Below, in pieces: positions 43,643 through 53,066 of a stretch of DNA of 64,000 nt. Every line of letters starts with the position of its first letter. The stretch's first letter is position 1. This DNA is from Streptomyces sp. 130. Its GTDB lineage: Bacteria > Actinomycetota > Actinomycetes > Streptomycetales > Streptomycetaceae. The DNA lies in the NCBI RefSeq assembly GCF_007096885.1, contig NZ_VJNO01000007.1, positions 62,001 to 126,000 of the forward strand, written 5' to 3'. Under the pieces are notes generated by a model, which had not been told where the DNA came from, did no database searches, and was given only the letters and a program-made list of their open reading frames with translations. Position numbers and translations under genes: made by a program.

Positions 43643-44794
43643 ATGCTGGACATCGCCGAGGAGCTCGACCGCTGGGCCGGGCAGGGACGCGACTTCGCCG
43701 TCGCCACCGTCGTCGCCGTCGGCGGCAGCGCCCCCCGCCAGCCGGGGGCCGCGCTGGCCGTCGACCGCGACGGCACGGCGATCGGCTCGGTCTCCGGCGG
43801 GTGCGTGGAGGGCGCCGTGTACGAGCTGTGCCAACAGGCGCTCGACGACGGCCTGACCCGCCTCGAACGCTTCGGCTACAGCGACGAGGACGCCTTCGCG
43901 GTCGGCCTGACCTGCGGCGGCGTCATCGACATCCTGGTGACCCCGGTCCGGGCGGACGACCCCGCCCGGCCGGTGTACGCCGCCGCGCTCACCGCCGCGG
44001 CCCGCGGCGAGGCGGCGGCCGTCGCCCGGATCACCGAAGGGCCCGCCGAACTCCTCGGCCGCCCCCTCCTCGTGCGCCCCGAGGGGGATCACCGGGGCGG
44101 GCTCGGCGGGCACCCCGAGCTGGACCGCACCGCGGCGGCCGAGGCCCGCGCCCTGCTGGACCAGGGCCGCACCGCCGCCCTCACCATCGGCGCCGACGGC
44201 TCGCGCTGCGGGCAGCCCCTCACGCTGCTCGTGGAGTCCAGCGTGCCGCCGCCCCGGATGATCGTGTTCGGGGCCATCGACTTCGCCGCGGCCCTGGTCC
44301 GGGCCGGCAAGTTCCTCGGCTACCACGTCACGGTGTGCGACGCGCGCCCCGTCTTCGCGACGAAGGCCCGCTTCCCGGACGCCGACGAACTGGTGGTGGA
44401 CTGGCCGCACCGCTATCTGGCCGGAACCGCGGTGGACGCCCGCACGGTGCTGTGCGTCCTCACGCACGACGCCAAGTTCGACGTGCCCCTGCTGGAGGCG
44501 GCGCTCAGGCTGCCCGTGGCGTACATCGGCGCGATGGGCTCCCGCCGCACGCACCTCCAGCGCAACGAGCGGCTGCGCGAGGCCGGGGTGACCGAGCTGG
44601 AGCTGGCCCGCCTGCACTCGCCGATCGGGCTCGACCTCGGAGCCCGTACGCCCGAGGAGACGGCCCTGTCCATCGCCGCGGAGATCGTCGCCGTCCGGCG
44701 CGGCGGCAGCGGCGCCCCGCTGACCGGCGCGCACACCCCGATCCACCACCCCGGCGGGCTGCCGCCGGCGGGGCGCATCGGCTCGGTGGCCTGA
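43643..44794 (+). CDS. xdhC: Xanthine dehydrogenase accessory protein XdhC/CoxI
   Basis: 383 residues. XdhC binds the molybdenum cofactor and gets it sulphurated and inserted into the dehydrogenase. N-terminal XdhC/CoxI domain (VATVVAVGGSAPRQPGAALAV; GSVSGGCVEGAVY; GLTCGGVIDI) and C-terminal Rossmann domain (MIVFGAIDFAAALVRAGKFLGY; YIGAMGSRRTH). AGGAGA five bases before the ATG. Last gene of the purine group. Confidence 0.93.
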   Translation: MLDIAEELDRWAGQGRDFAVATVVAVGGSAPRQPGAALAVDRDGTAIGSVSGGCVEGAVYELCQQALDDGLTRLERFGYSDEDAFAVGLTCGGVIDILVTPVRADDPARPVYAAALTAAARGEAAAVARITEGPAELLGRPLLVRPEGDHRGGLGGHPELDRTAAAEARALLDQGRTAALTIGADGSRCGQPLTLLVESSVPPPRMIVFGAIDFAAALVRAGKFLGYHVTVCDARPVFATKARFPDADELVVDWPHRYLAGTAVDARTVLCVLTHDAKFDVPLLEAALRLPVAYIGAMGSRRTHLQRNERLREAGVTELELARLHSPIGLDLGARTPEETALSIAAEIVAVRRGGSGAPLTGAHTPIHHPGGLPPAGRIGSVA

Positions 44795-44901
44795 AACAGC
44801 GCCCCGGGAAGGCCGTCCACGACGGGCGGTTAGCCGCCACGGCACATTCGCGCCAGGCGTGGACCGTCCCGCGGCGGGCGGTTTACCGGTAGATCATCAC
44901 C

Positions 44902-47900
44902 ATGACATTCACCCCCTCCACCGCCACGGGCCGGGCGAGACCCGCACGCGCCGGGCGCCGCACCCTCGTGATAGCCACCGCCGCCGCACTGATGAGCGGC
45001 GCGCTGCTCCCCATCACGGCCACCGCATCGGCCGCCCCGGCCCCCGCCGCCGGAACCACGCCCGCGGCCGGGCCCGTCCACCGCTATGACATCACCCTCG
45101 TCACCGGTGACGTCGTCCACTACACCGACGGCGCGGGCAACCAGGACACCGTCACCGTGGACCGCCCCGACGGCGCCACCGGCGGCGTCCACGTCCAGCA
45201 GGCCGGGGACGACATCTACGTCCTCCCCGACGAGGCGCAGAGCCTGCTCGCGGCCGGCAAGCTGGACCGCCGCCTCTTCAACGTCTCGGCGCTCGCGGAG
45301 ATGGGCTACGACGACAGGACGACCGGCGGCATCCCGCTGATCGCCACCTACCCCGCCGCCAAGGCCCGTTCGCTGCCCGCCGCCCCGCGCGGCAGCAAGG
45401 CCGTCCGGAAGCTGGAGTCCATCCACGGCGCCGCCCTCAAGGCCGGCAAGGACACCGCCCGCGCCTTCTGGGACGACATCGCCCGCACCGCCACGGCCCG
45501 TTCGCTGGACAACGGCATCGCCAAGCTCTGGCTCGACGGGCGCGCCGAGGCCGCCCTCAAGGACTCGGTGCCGCAGATCAACGCGCCGCAGGCGTGGGCC
45601 GAGGGCTACGACGGCAAGGGCATCAAGGTCGCCGTCCTGGACACCGGCATCGACGAGGACCACCCGGACGTCAAGGACCGCATCCTGGAGACGAAGAGCT
45701 TCGTCCCGGGCGAGGAGGTCGACGACAAGAACGGCCACGGCACGCACGTCGCCTCCACCATCGCCGGCTCGGGCGCCGCGTCCGGCGGCGCCAACAAGGG
45801 TGTCGCCCCCGAGGCCGGGCTGCTCGTCGGCAAGGTCCTGAGCGACGGGGGCTCGGGCGCCGACTCCGGCATCATCGAGGCCATGGAGTGGGCCAAGGCG
45901 CAGGGCGCCGACATCGTCTCCATGAGCCTCGGCTCACCCGTCGCCGACGACGGCACCGACCCCATGTCCCAGGCCGTCAACTCCCTCTCCGCGGACGGCG
46001 GCCCGCTCTTCGTGATCGCCGCCGGCAACGCGTACGGCGCGGGCACCATCGGCTCGCCCGGCTCCGCCGACAAGGCGCTCACCGTCGCCGCCGTCGACAA
46101 GCGGGACGGCCGCGCCGACTTCTCGTCCATGGGCCCGCTGGTGCGCAGCTACGGCCTGAAGCCGGACCTGTCCGCGCCCGGCGTCGACATCAACGCCGCC
46201 GCCTCGCAGTCCGTCCCCGGCATCGAGGGCATGTACCAGTCGATGTCCGGTACGTCGATGGCCACCCCGCACGTCGCGGGCGCCGCCGCCATCGTCAAGC
46301 AGCGCCACCCCGACTGGTCCGGCCAGCGCATCAAGGACGCGCTGATGACCTCGTCCAAGGTGCTGCCCGACTACACCCCGTACGAGCAGGGCACCGGCCG
46401 CCTCGATGTGAAGGCCGCCATCGACACGACCGTCGAGGCCACGGGCTCCGTCCCGGTCGCCGCGTACAACTGGCCGCACAGCGCCTCCGACCCGGTCACC
46501 GAACGCACCATCACCTACCGCAACACGGGCACCGCCGACGTCACCCTGAACCTGGCGACCGACAGCGCGTCGGACGCCTACACGCTCTCCGCGAAGCAGC
46601 TGACCGTCCCGGCCGGCTCCACCGCCGAGGCCGTCCTCACGCTCGACCCGTCGAAGGTGGACGCGGGCACCACGTTCTCCGGCCAGGTCGTCGCCAAGGA
46701 CGCCTCGGGCGCCGTCGTCGCGCACACCGGCTTCGCGCTCAACAAGGAGCAGGAGCTCTACGACCTCACGCTCCGGCTCCGCGACCGCGCCGGCAAGCCC
46801 ATGGACGGCACCGTCGTCCTCGGCGCCCTCGGCGACCCGTCCCTGACGCCCGTCGCCGTGTCCGGTGACACCACGCTGAGGCTGCCCCCGGGCAACTACA
46901 CCGCCTGGGCCGCCGCCGACGTCCAGGGCGACACCGCCGACTCCAAGGCCCTCGCCTTCCTGGCGGCCCCCGAGATCATCCTCGACAAGCCGGTCACGGC
47001 CACGCTCGACGCCTCCAAGGCCCACAAGATCAGCGTGCGCACGCCGAAGGAGACCGAGACCCGCCAGCTGCGCTACGACATGGCGCGCACCGCACCCGAC
47101 GGCACCGTCCAGCGCGACGCGTACCAGATCCCGCTGACGTACGACCAGCTCTGGGCGAGCCCCACCCAGAAGGTCACCCAGGGCGACTTCTCCTTCCTGA
47201 CCCGCTGGCGCCAGGGCGAGAAGCTGCTCGACCTGACCGCCGGCGGCCGGGACGTCCCGGCCACCGTGCAGAACGGCTCCCCGGTCGCCGAGGACAGCCG
47301 CGCCAAGCTCCGCGGCGTCTACGCGGGCAACGGCTCCGCCGCCGACTACCGGCACCTCGACGCCCGGGGCAAGGCCGTCGTGATCCGCAGCAGCGACACG
47401 GTGGCCCCGGCCGACCGGGTCGCCGCCGCCGTCGCCGCCGGCGCGAAGGCGCTGTTCGTCGTCAACCAGGGCGACGGCCGGCTGATGGAGTCCTACGGCG
47501 AGTACGGCACCACGCTCGCCCTCCCGGTCGCCACCGTCCAGCGGCTGGCCGGCGAGAACCTGATCAAGGCCGCCCGGCGCGGCGAGAAGCTCACCGTCGA
47601 GCAGCACAAGTACGCGAGCTACGTCTACGACCTGGTCGACCGCCACGACGGCACCGTCCCGGACCGCTCGCTCGCCTTCGCCCCGGCCACCCGTGACCTG
47701 GCGAAGATCGAGAACACCTTCTACGGCCACCGCGACGTCGTCGGCGGCGGTTTCCGCTACGACATCCCCGAGTACGGCCCCGGGCTCGGCTTCGCCGAGT
47801 ACGAGAAGTTCCCCGGCACCCGCACCGAGTGGGTCACCCCGCTGCCGGGCGCCTCGTTCTGGTACGAGAACCACGCGCAGTACAACGCCGAGGGCACCGA

Positions 47901-48657
47901 CACCGCGCTGGAGCAGCGCGGCGGCGAGATGGACTACCGGGCCGGCTCCACCAGCAAGGCCGATTGGTTCGCACCCGTCACCCGGCCGCGCCTCGGCACG
48001 GGCTACTGGGGGCCGTTCCGCTCCCAGTGGGGCGACATCCAGTACAACGTCACCCCGTGGACGGACGGCGGCGCCGGTCACTCGGGCGCCATGCCGGACA
48101 AGGAGTACGACACCGGCAAGGCCGCGGTCTACCAGGGCGACAAGCTGCTCGACGAGGCACCGGGCCGGGCCGGCTACGTCGGGAACCTGCCCGCCGAGGA
48201 GCTGCCCTACCGCCTGGTCCTCGACGCCTCGCGCGACGCGGACACCTGGAAGACGTCCGTCCGCACCCACACCGAGTGGTCGTTCGTCTCGGGCGCCAAC
48301 GACCCGGACGGCCCCTACCAGGTCGACATCCCCATGCTCCAGCTCGACTACGACGTCGCCACGGACCTCGCGGGTGACGTACGGGCCGGCAAGTGGACCG
48401 AGATCGGCCTCTCCTCCACCACGCAGGAGTGGCTGGACGGCGCGGTGAAGGCCACGAAGGCCTCCCTGTCGGTGAGTTACGACGACGGGAAGACCTGGAG
48501 CGCGGTGCAGCTCAAGAAGGACCGGACGGGTTCCTGGACCGCCCGGTTCAAGACTCCGAAGAAGGGCGCCACCGCGGTCTCGCTCAAGGCCCACGCCGAG
48601 GCCGGCGGCGGCCTCGCCGTGGACCAGGAGATCATCCGGGCCTTCGGCCTGAAGTGA
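44902..48657 (+). CDS. Large secreted subtilisin-like serine peptidase (S8)
   Basis: 1251 residues. Signal peptide about 1-45; N-terminal propeptide; peptidase with Asp247 (AVLDTGID), His279 (NGHGTHVA) and Ser452 (SGTSMATPHVAGA). The long C-terminal part includes Ig-like and protease-associated-like segments (VAAGAKALFVVNQGDGRLMESY) and a beta-rich end. Typical of the ~1200-residue Streptomyces peptidases thought to process extracellular protein. The ATG at 44902 has no good Shine-Dalgarno. Monocistronic, followed by a terminator. Confidence 0.93.
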   Translation: MTFTPSTATGRARPARAGRRTLVIATAAALMSGALLPITATASAAPAPAAGTTPAAGPVHRYDITLVTGDVVHYTDGAGNQDTVTVDRPDGATGGVHVQQAGDDIYVLPDEAQSLLAAGKLDRRLFNVSALAEMGYDDRTTGGIPLIATYPAAKARSLPAAPRGSKAVRKLESIHGAALKAGKDTARAFWDDIARTATARSLDNGIAKLWLDGRAEAALKDSVPQINAPQAWAEGYDGKGIKVAVLDTGIDEDHPDVKDRILETKSFVPGEEVDDKNGHGTHVASTIAGSGAASGGANKGVAPEAGLLVGKVLSDGGSGADSGIIEAMEWAKAQGADIVSMSLGSPVADDGTDPMSQAVNSLSADGGPLFVIAAGNAYGAGTIGSPGSADKALTVAAVDKRDGRADFSSMGPLVRSYGLKPDLSAPGVDINAAASQSVPGIEGMYQSMSGTSMATPHVAGAAAIVKQRHPDWSGQRIKDALMTSSKVLPDYTPYEQGTGRLDVKAAIDTTVEATGSVPVAAYNWPHSASDPVTERTITYRNTGTADVTLNLATDSASDAYTLSAKQLTVPAGSTAEAVLTLDPSKVDAGTTFSGQVVAKDASGAVVAHTGFALNKEQELYDLTLRLRDRAGKPMDGTVVLGALGDPSLTPVAVSGDTTLRLPPGNYTAWAAADVQGDTADSKALAFLAAPEIILDKPVTATLDASKAHKISVRTPKETETRQLRYDMARTAPDGTVQRDAYQIPLTYDQLWASPTQKVTQGDFSFLTRWRQGEKLLDLTAGGRDVPATVQNGSPVAEDSRAKLRGVYAGNGSAADYRHLDARGKAVVIRSSDTVAPADRVAAAVAAGAKALFVVNQGDGRLMESYGEYGTTLALPVATVQRLAGENLIKAARRGEKLTVEQHKYASYVYDLVDRHDGTVPDRSLAFAPATRDLAKIENTFYGHRDVVGGGFRYDIPEYGPGLGFAEYEKFPGTRTEWVTPLPGASFWYENHAQYNAEGTDTALEQRGGEMDYRAGSTSKADWFAPVTRPRLGTGYWGPFRSQWGDIQYNVTPWTDGGAGHSGAMPDKEYDTGKAAVYQGDKLLDEAPGRAGYVGNLPAEELPYRLVLDASRDADTWKTSVRTHTEWSFVSGANDPDGPYQVDIPMLQLDYDVATDLAGDVRAGKWTEIGLSSTTQEWLDGAVKATKASLSVSYDDGKTWSAVQLKKDRTGSWTARFKTPKKGATAVSLKAHAEAGGGLAVDQEIIRAFGLK

Positions 48658-48692
48658 CCCGCTGATCCTTCCTCCGAGTCCTTCCTCCGAGG

Positions 48693-48724
48693 CGGCCGTC
48701 CACCCGGGAGCGGGTGGGCGGCCG
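48693..48724. terminator. Terminator after the subtilase
   Basis: CGGCCGTCCACCCG (48693-48706) pairs with CGGGTGGGCGGCCG (48711-48724), one G-T wobble, 4-base loop. Just upstream is a 13-base direct repeat, TCCTTCCTCCGAG, twice. Confidence 0.8.
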
Positions 48725-48753
48725 TCTTCGCGCGGGTCCGCACGGCTCATTTA

Positions 48754-48786
48754 TATGCATCATACATAAGAAGTGTATGATGCATA
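48754..48786. promoter_or_regulatory. Perfect AT-rich operator before the SDR gene
   Basis: TATGCATCATACA (48754-48766) is exactly inverted as TGTATGATGCATA (48774-48786), 7 bases apart. It stands out from its GC-rich surroundings and lies 53 bases before the SDR start. The arms suit a MarR- or TetR-type dimer, but no such gene is adjacent. Confidence 0.8.
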
Positions 48787-48838
48787 AGGAAAGGCTCGGT
48801 GCGGGGGGCCGGACACAGCAAGTCGAAGGAACAGCGCA

Positions 48839-49582
48839 ATGACACTGGAGAACAAGGTCGCCCTCGTCACCGGAGGAGCCTCGGGCATCGGCGAGGCCGT
48901 CACCCGGCTCTTCGTCGAGCGCGGCGCCCGCGTCGTGGTCGTCGACCTCCAGCAGGAGGCCGGGGACACCCTGGTGGCCGGTCTCGGGGAGGCGGTGGCG
49001 TTCCTGCGGGGCGACGTCTCGGACCGCGCGGTCGCCGACCGGGCGGTCGCCACGGCCGTCGAACGCTTCGGCGGCCTGGACGTCCTGGTGAACAACGCCA
49101 GCGCCTCCCGCGTCCGCCCGTTCACCGAGCAGACCGACGACGACTGGAAGCTCGCCCTGGACACGGGGCTCTTCGCCACCCGGAACTTCATGCTCGCCGC
49201 GTACCCGGAGCTCAGAAAGGCCCAGGGCGCCGTCGTCAACTTCGCCTCGGGCGCCGGGATCGACGGCCAGCCCAACCAGGCGTCGTACGCCGCCGGCAAG
49301 GAGGCCATCCGCGGACTGAGCCGGGTCGTCGCCAACGAATGGGCGGCGGACGGCATCCGGGTCAACGTGGTCTCCCCGATGGCGAGGACCGCGGGCGTCG
49401 CCGCCTGGGCCGAGGCCCACCCCGAGCAGTACGCCCTCTCCGCGGCCAAGGTCCCCCTCGGCCGCTTCGGCGACCCGCGCACGGACGTCGCGCCCGTCAT
49501 CGCCTTCCTCGCGAGCGACGACGCGCGTTACATGACCGGGCAGACCCTGATGGCCGACGGCGGCGCGATCAAGCTCCGCTGA
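48839..49582 (+). CDS. Short-chain dehydrogenase/reductase
   Basis: 247 residues. Classical SDR: NAD(P)-binding VTGGASGIGEAV (about 10-21), NNAS (like NNAG), catalytic Ser in NFASGAG, YxxxK as YAAGK, and C-terminal MTGQTLMADGGA. The Asp after the second strand (VVVVDLQ) favours NAD over NADP. GAAGGA upstream of the ATG. Controlled by the palindrome at 48754-48786. Substrate unknown. Confidence 0.9.
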   Translation: MTLENKVALVTGGASGIGEAVTRLFVERGARVVVVDLQQEAGDTLVAGLGEAVAFLRGDVSDRAVADRAVATAVERFGGLDVLVNNASASRVRPFTEQTDDDWKLALDTGLFATRNFMLAAYPELRKAQGAVVNFASGAGIDGQPNQASYAAGKEAIRGLSRVVANEWAADGIRVNVVSPMARTAGVAAWAEAHPEQYALSAAKVPLGRFGDPRTDVAPVIAFLASDDARYMTGQTLMADGGAIKLR

Positions 49583-49681
49583 CCCGCTCCGCCGCCTCCG
49601 GCGCCCCCGTTCCGCCGCCAGCGGGACGGGGCCCTGCGCACGGGGAGGAAGCACGCGCGGGCCAGGCAGCGGAGACCTCCG

Positions 49682-50722
49682 CTACTCGAGGACCCGCGGG
49701 TTGGCCGCCACGATCTCCTCCGCGACCGTCCACAGCCGGGGCACGAAGCGCAGCACCGCGTCGCGCCGGGCGAGCAGGTCCCCGGTGTGCGCGATCCCGG
49801 TGAGATCGGCGACCGCCTCCCGGAACGCCGGCAGCCGGGCGGTGTGCAGCGCGGGCGCGTCCACGGCCAGCACGGTGTGGCAGCGGGCGAAGGTCGCGAG
49901 GATCCAGAACACCGCCTCCCGGTGGTCGCCCCGGTCGGCCAGCTCGCGGCTGCCGTCCAGGGCGACGGGCCGCGCCCGCTCCGTGAGGTCGCCGGCGAAG
50001 AAGAACGGCGTGCGCACGACGGGGACCGTGGCGTCGAACGTCCGCGCCAGCTCGTCCAGATGGTGCCGCACCAGCGGCGCGGAGACCTCCGCGCAGCCCA
50101 GGAGGGCCAGCAGTTCGGGATACAGCGCCTGCTGCCCGTAGGCGGTGAGGACGTCGCGCGCGGCGGGGTAGCGCAGCCGGATGGTCGGGTTGCGCAGGGC
50201 GGCCACCAGCGGGACGTGCGTGGTGACCCCGGTGGGGAAGAGCCACGCCAGCACCCGGGCGGCGAACGGCTGCGCGGTGTCCAGGGCGGCGAGCCGGCTC
50301 TCGACGCGGTGCCGGGCGTCCCGGCACCGCCGCAGCACGTGCTCCCGCCGGGCGAAGCGCGGCGCGACGTACGCGTGGAGCGCGCGCAGCCGCCCCGTGG
50401 GGTCATCGATGACCGTGTCCCGGCGGAAGACGCCCGCCAGGTGGTACGCGCCCAGCACCGCTTCCGGGTCGGCCAGCAGCGGCCACGGCTCGTAGGTGAT
50501 CTCCAGCAGCGCGCCCCGGTACAGGAGCTTGCCGGGCTTCGCGGGCGCCTCGGACCCCGCCGTCACCACGACCACGTCCACGTCCGAGGAGCCCGGCCAC
50601 TCCATGTCGTCCGGCCGCCCGACCGCGGACCCGCTGAAGCAGGCCCCCAGGTAGTCCGGCGCGGGGCGGGCGTGCGCGGCCACCCAGTGCGCGGCGGCGG
50701 CACGCGCCTCTCCGAGTCCCAT
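49682..50722 (-). CDS. Nucleotidyltransferase-like protein
   Basis: 346 residues. N-terminal nucleotidyltransferase fold with GSAVGRPDDMEWPGSSDVDVVVV: Gly-Ser followed by Asp-x-Asp, as in aminoglycoside- and kanamycin-type nucleotidyltransferases. The C-terminal ~230 residues are mostly helical with no recognised motif. Substrate unknown; it could modify a small molecule or be a non-catalytic relative. The ATG at 50722 begins MGLGEARAAAAHWVAAH. Divergent from the DHFR-like gene. Confidence 0.7.
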   Translation of the reverse strand: MGLGEARAAAAHWVAAHARPAPDYLGACFSGSAVGRPDDMEWPGSSDVDVVVVTAGSEAPAKPGKLLYRGALLEITYEPWPLLADPEAVLGAYHLAGVFRRDTVIDDPTGRLRALHAYVAPRFARREHVLRRCRDARHRVESRLAALDTAQPFAARVLAWLFPTGVTTHVPLVAALRNPTIRLRYPAARDVLTAYGQQALYPELLALLGCAEVSAPLVRHHLDELARTFDATVPVVRTPFFFAGDLTERARPVALDGSRELADRGDHREAVFWILATFARCHTVLAVDAPALHTARLPAFREAVADLTGIAHTGDLLARRDAVLRFVPRLWTVAEEIVAANPRVLE

Positions 50723-50829
50723 GCCCGAGTGCCTACGCGCCGGTCCGGCTCGGCGTCAAGCACGGGCGGGCCGCCGGAGGTAGCGTCGGCGGGACTTCCC
50801 CCGTCCCGCGAAACGCCGGTGAGGCCGCC

Positions 50830-51396
50830 ATGAACAAGATCGTCTACTGGATGTCGATGTCCCTCGACGGCTTCATCGAGGGCCCGCACCGGAACATCGA
50901 CTGGCATGTGGTCGACGACGAGCTGCACCGCTACTTCAACGACCGGTTGGCCGGCATGGGCGCCATGCTGGACGGCCGCGTCACCCATCAGCTGATGGCG
51001 GACTTCTGGCCCACCGCCGACCAGGACCCGGCCAACGCCGGGCCCACGGCCGAGTTCGCCCCCATCTGGCGCGACACCCCGAAGTACGTGTACTCGCGGA
51101 CGCTGGACCATGCCGACTGGAACACCACGATCGTCCGCGAGGTCGTCCCCGAGGAGGTCGCGGCCCTCAAGGAGCGGGCCGACGGCGACCTCGCCCTCGG
51201 CGGCGCCGGCCTCGCCGCGTCCTTCGCCGCCCTCGGCCTGATCGACGAGTACCGCGTCTACGTGCAGCCGGTCCTCATCGGCCGGGGCAAGCCGATGTTC
51301 CCGGCGGAGGAGACCGTGCGGCCCCTCCGCCTCACCGGCACCCGGACCTTCGGCAACGGGGTCGTGGAACTGCGCTACGAGCCCGCCGGGCGGTGA
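50830..51396 (+). CDS. Dihydrofolate-reductase-like protein (RibD C-terminal family)
   Basis: 188 residues. RibD_C/DHFR-like fold: SMSLDGFIEGP near the N-terminus, MLDGRVTHQLM, and LALGGAGLAASFAALGLIDEYRVYVQPVLIGRGKPMF. These proteins reduce small N-heterocycles with NADPH; true folate reductase is not implied. Starts ATG at 50830. Convergent with the amidase gene after 7 bases. Confidence 0.88.
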   Translation: MNKIVYWMSMSLDGFIEGPHRNIDWHVVDDELHRYFNDRLAGMGAMLDGRVTHQLMADFWPTADQDPANAGPTAEFAPIWRDTPKYVYSRTLDHADWNTTIVREVVPEEVAALKERADGDLALGGAGLAASFAALGLIDEYRVYVQPVLIGRGKPMFPAEETVRPLRLTGTRTFGNGVVELRYEPAGR

Positions 51397-51403
51397 CGCC
51401 CGC

Positions 51404-52507
51404 TCAGCCCGTCCCGGTCCCGGTCCCGCCGCCCGTCCCGGTGGCGGTCACCAGCGCCATGTAGCGGGCCCAGTCCCAGTACGGGCCGGGGTCGGTGTGG
51501 TCGTTGCCCGGGGCCTCGCTGTGCCCGATGATGTGCGCCCGGTCCTTGGGGATGCCGTACGTGTCGCACAGCGAGGCGGTCAGGGCGGCCGACGAGCGGT
51601 ACATCGCGTCCGTGAACCAGGTGGGGTCGTCGACGAAGCCCTCGTGCTCGACGCCCAGCGACGAGGCGTTGGCGCTGCGCGCGTGGTACGCGGTGTCGGC
51701 GTCCCGCACCATCTGGGTGATCTGCCCGTCCGACGACCGCACCACGTAGTGCGCGCTCACCTCGGACACGGGGTCCTGGAACCAGCTGATCGAGCCCGCG
51801 TACGAGCCCTGGGTGACGTGGACGACGATCTTGTCGATCTTCGCGGTCCGGCCGGTGGTGTAGTTGTTCGGGTCGGCCGGGACCCAGAGCGCGGCCGGGT
51901 AGTCGGCGCTGCGGGCTCCGGAGCCGGCGGCCGGGACCCCGTCCCGCTCCGGGGAGACCGGCCGCCCGGTCACCGTGATCCGCTCGCCGTCCGGGGTGAG
52001 CGCGGCGATCCCGTCGGCCAGGAAGGTGTAGACCGCGTCGGCGTAGAGCGCGGCGGCCGTGCCCCGCGTACCGCTGTAGCGGGCGACGGCCGGGTACCAG
52101 GCGTCGATGTCGTCGCGGTCCGCCGCGTCGAGGCCCAGCCCGTCGGCGTAGCCGCGCAGCACCGCCGCGCCGCCCAGGATGTTGGCGGCGGTGTCGGTGC
52201 GCAGGGCGGCGACGGGTTCCCCGGTGAGGGCGGCGGCCCGTTCCAGGGTGTGCCGCGCCGGGTTGCTGACCAGGTGCATCACACCGAAGCCGCCCGCCTG
52301 GCTGGGCCGTCCGGCGTGGCCGTCCAGGTGGGTCTCGCCGTACCCGACGGCGGCGAGCAGATCGCGCGGTACGTCGAACGCCTCGGCGGCCCGTGCGAAC
52401 GCCCGGTCCATCGGGCGCCCGGGGTCCGCCGCCGCGAGGGCCGGGCACGCGGTCGAGGCGAGGACGGCGGCGGCGAGGGCCGCCAGGACGGAGGTGCGTG
52501 TGGGCAT
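51404..52507 (-). CDS. Secreted N-acetylmuramoyl-L-alanine amidase
   Basis: 367 residues. Signal peptide about 1-26. An N-terminal lysozyme-like region (FDVPRDLLAAVGYGETHLDG; GGFGVMHLV) is followed from about 210 by an Amidase_2 domain with zinc ligands in VVHVTQG and in NDHTDPGP. It cuts the amide between MurNAc and L-Ala in the cell wall. The C-terminus is a short Gly-Thr repeat (TGTGGGTGTGTG). ATG at 52507. Confidence 0.88.
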   Translation of the reverse strand: MPTRTSVLAALAAAVLASTACPALAAADPGRPMDRAFARAAEAFDVPRDLLAAVGYGETHLDGHAGRPSQAGGFGVMHLVSNPARHTLERAAALTGEPVAALRTDTAANILGGAAVLRGYADGLGLDAADRDDIDAWYPAVARYSGTRGTAAALYADAVYTFLADGIAALTPDGERITVTGRPVSPERDGVPAAGSGARSADYPAALWVPADPNNYTTGRTAKIDKIVVHVTQGSYAGSISWFQDPVSEVSAHYVVRSSDGQITQMVRDADTAYHARSANASSLGVEHEGFVDDPTWFTDAMYRSSAALTASLCDTYGIPKDRAHIIGHSEAPGNDHTDPGPYWDWARYMALVTATGTGGGTGTGTG

Positions 52508-52826
52508 ACCCGCTCCTGCTCTGTGGGGGGAGGGCGCACGGGGCCGGGCACCCGTGAAGCCTGCTCACGATAGAGAGCCACCGAAGGTATGACAATCTGC
52601 CCGTGCGCGTGTCGAGCCACCGCTACTCCAGAGGAGTTGACGGCCCGCGAGCGGGCGCGCGCCGCCAGGAATTCGTACACCTGGACGGCAGCCCACCGCA
52701 CGGGGGAACGCGGACCGGACCCGCCGCCGCCAGGGCGTATAACAGAGAACTCCGGACCGGCCGGCGTCCCCGATGGCACTCACATCTCACGCGGCAAGGC
52801 GTCACCGCGTACGACAGCGGAGCCCG
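52508..52826. other. Divergent spacer between amidase and ACP genes
   Basis: 319 bases. Contains TATAAC (52738-52743), a plausible -10 for the ACP operon about 85 bases before its start, without a clear -35. The small frames here look random. No dyad longer than a few bases was seen. Confidence 0.5.
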
Positions 52827-53066
52827 ATGAGCATGAGCACGGCAGACGAGATCAGCACCCTGCTGACCGCGAACTTCGGAACCGACCCCGTGGCGATCCG
52901 CCCCGACGTGCCGCTCAGGCAGCTCCGGCTGGACTCGCTGGCACTGGAGGAGCTGCGGCTCCTCATCGAGGACCGCCTCGACGTCGACCTGGACGACGTC
53001 GAACTCACCTCGCGCGACACCGTCGGCCAGCTGGTCGACGCCGTGCACCGCAAGGCCGCCGCGTGA
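52827..53066 (+). CDS. Acyl carrier protein
   Basis: 79 residues. Four-helix ACP with the phosphopantetheine-accepting Ser37 in LRLDSLALEEL (consensus DSL) and acidic helix II/III (LIEDRLDVDLDDVEL). Carries the growing acyl chain for the ketosynthase whose GTG overlaps its TGA. ATG at 52827; a second in-frame ATG at 52833. It is not the housekeeping ACP, which sits in the fabD-fabH-fabF cluster in Streptomyces. Confidence 0.9.
   Translation: MSMSTADEISTLLTANFGTDPVAIRPDVPLRQLRLDSLALEELRLLIEDRLDVDLDDVELTSRDTVGQLVDAVHRKAAA

Noticed and set aside
45934..48750. A 938-codon frame antisense to the subtilase
   Set aside because: High-GC genes keep opposite frames open; it is Gly/Val/Arg-rich, has no recognised motif and conflicts with a well-supported peptidase.
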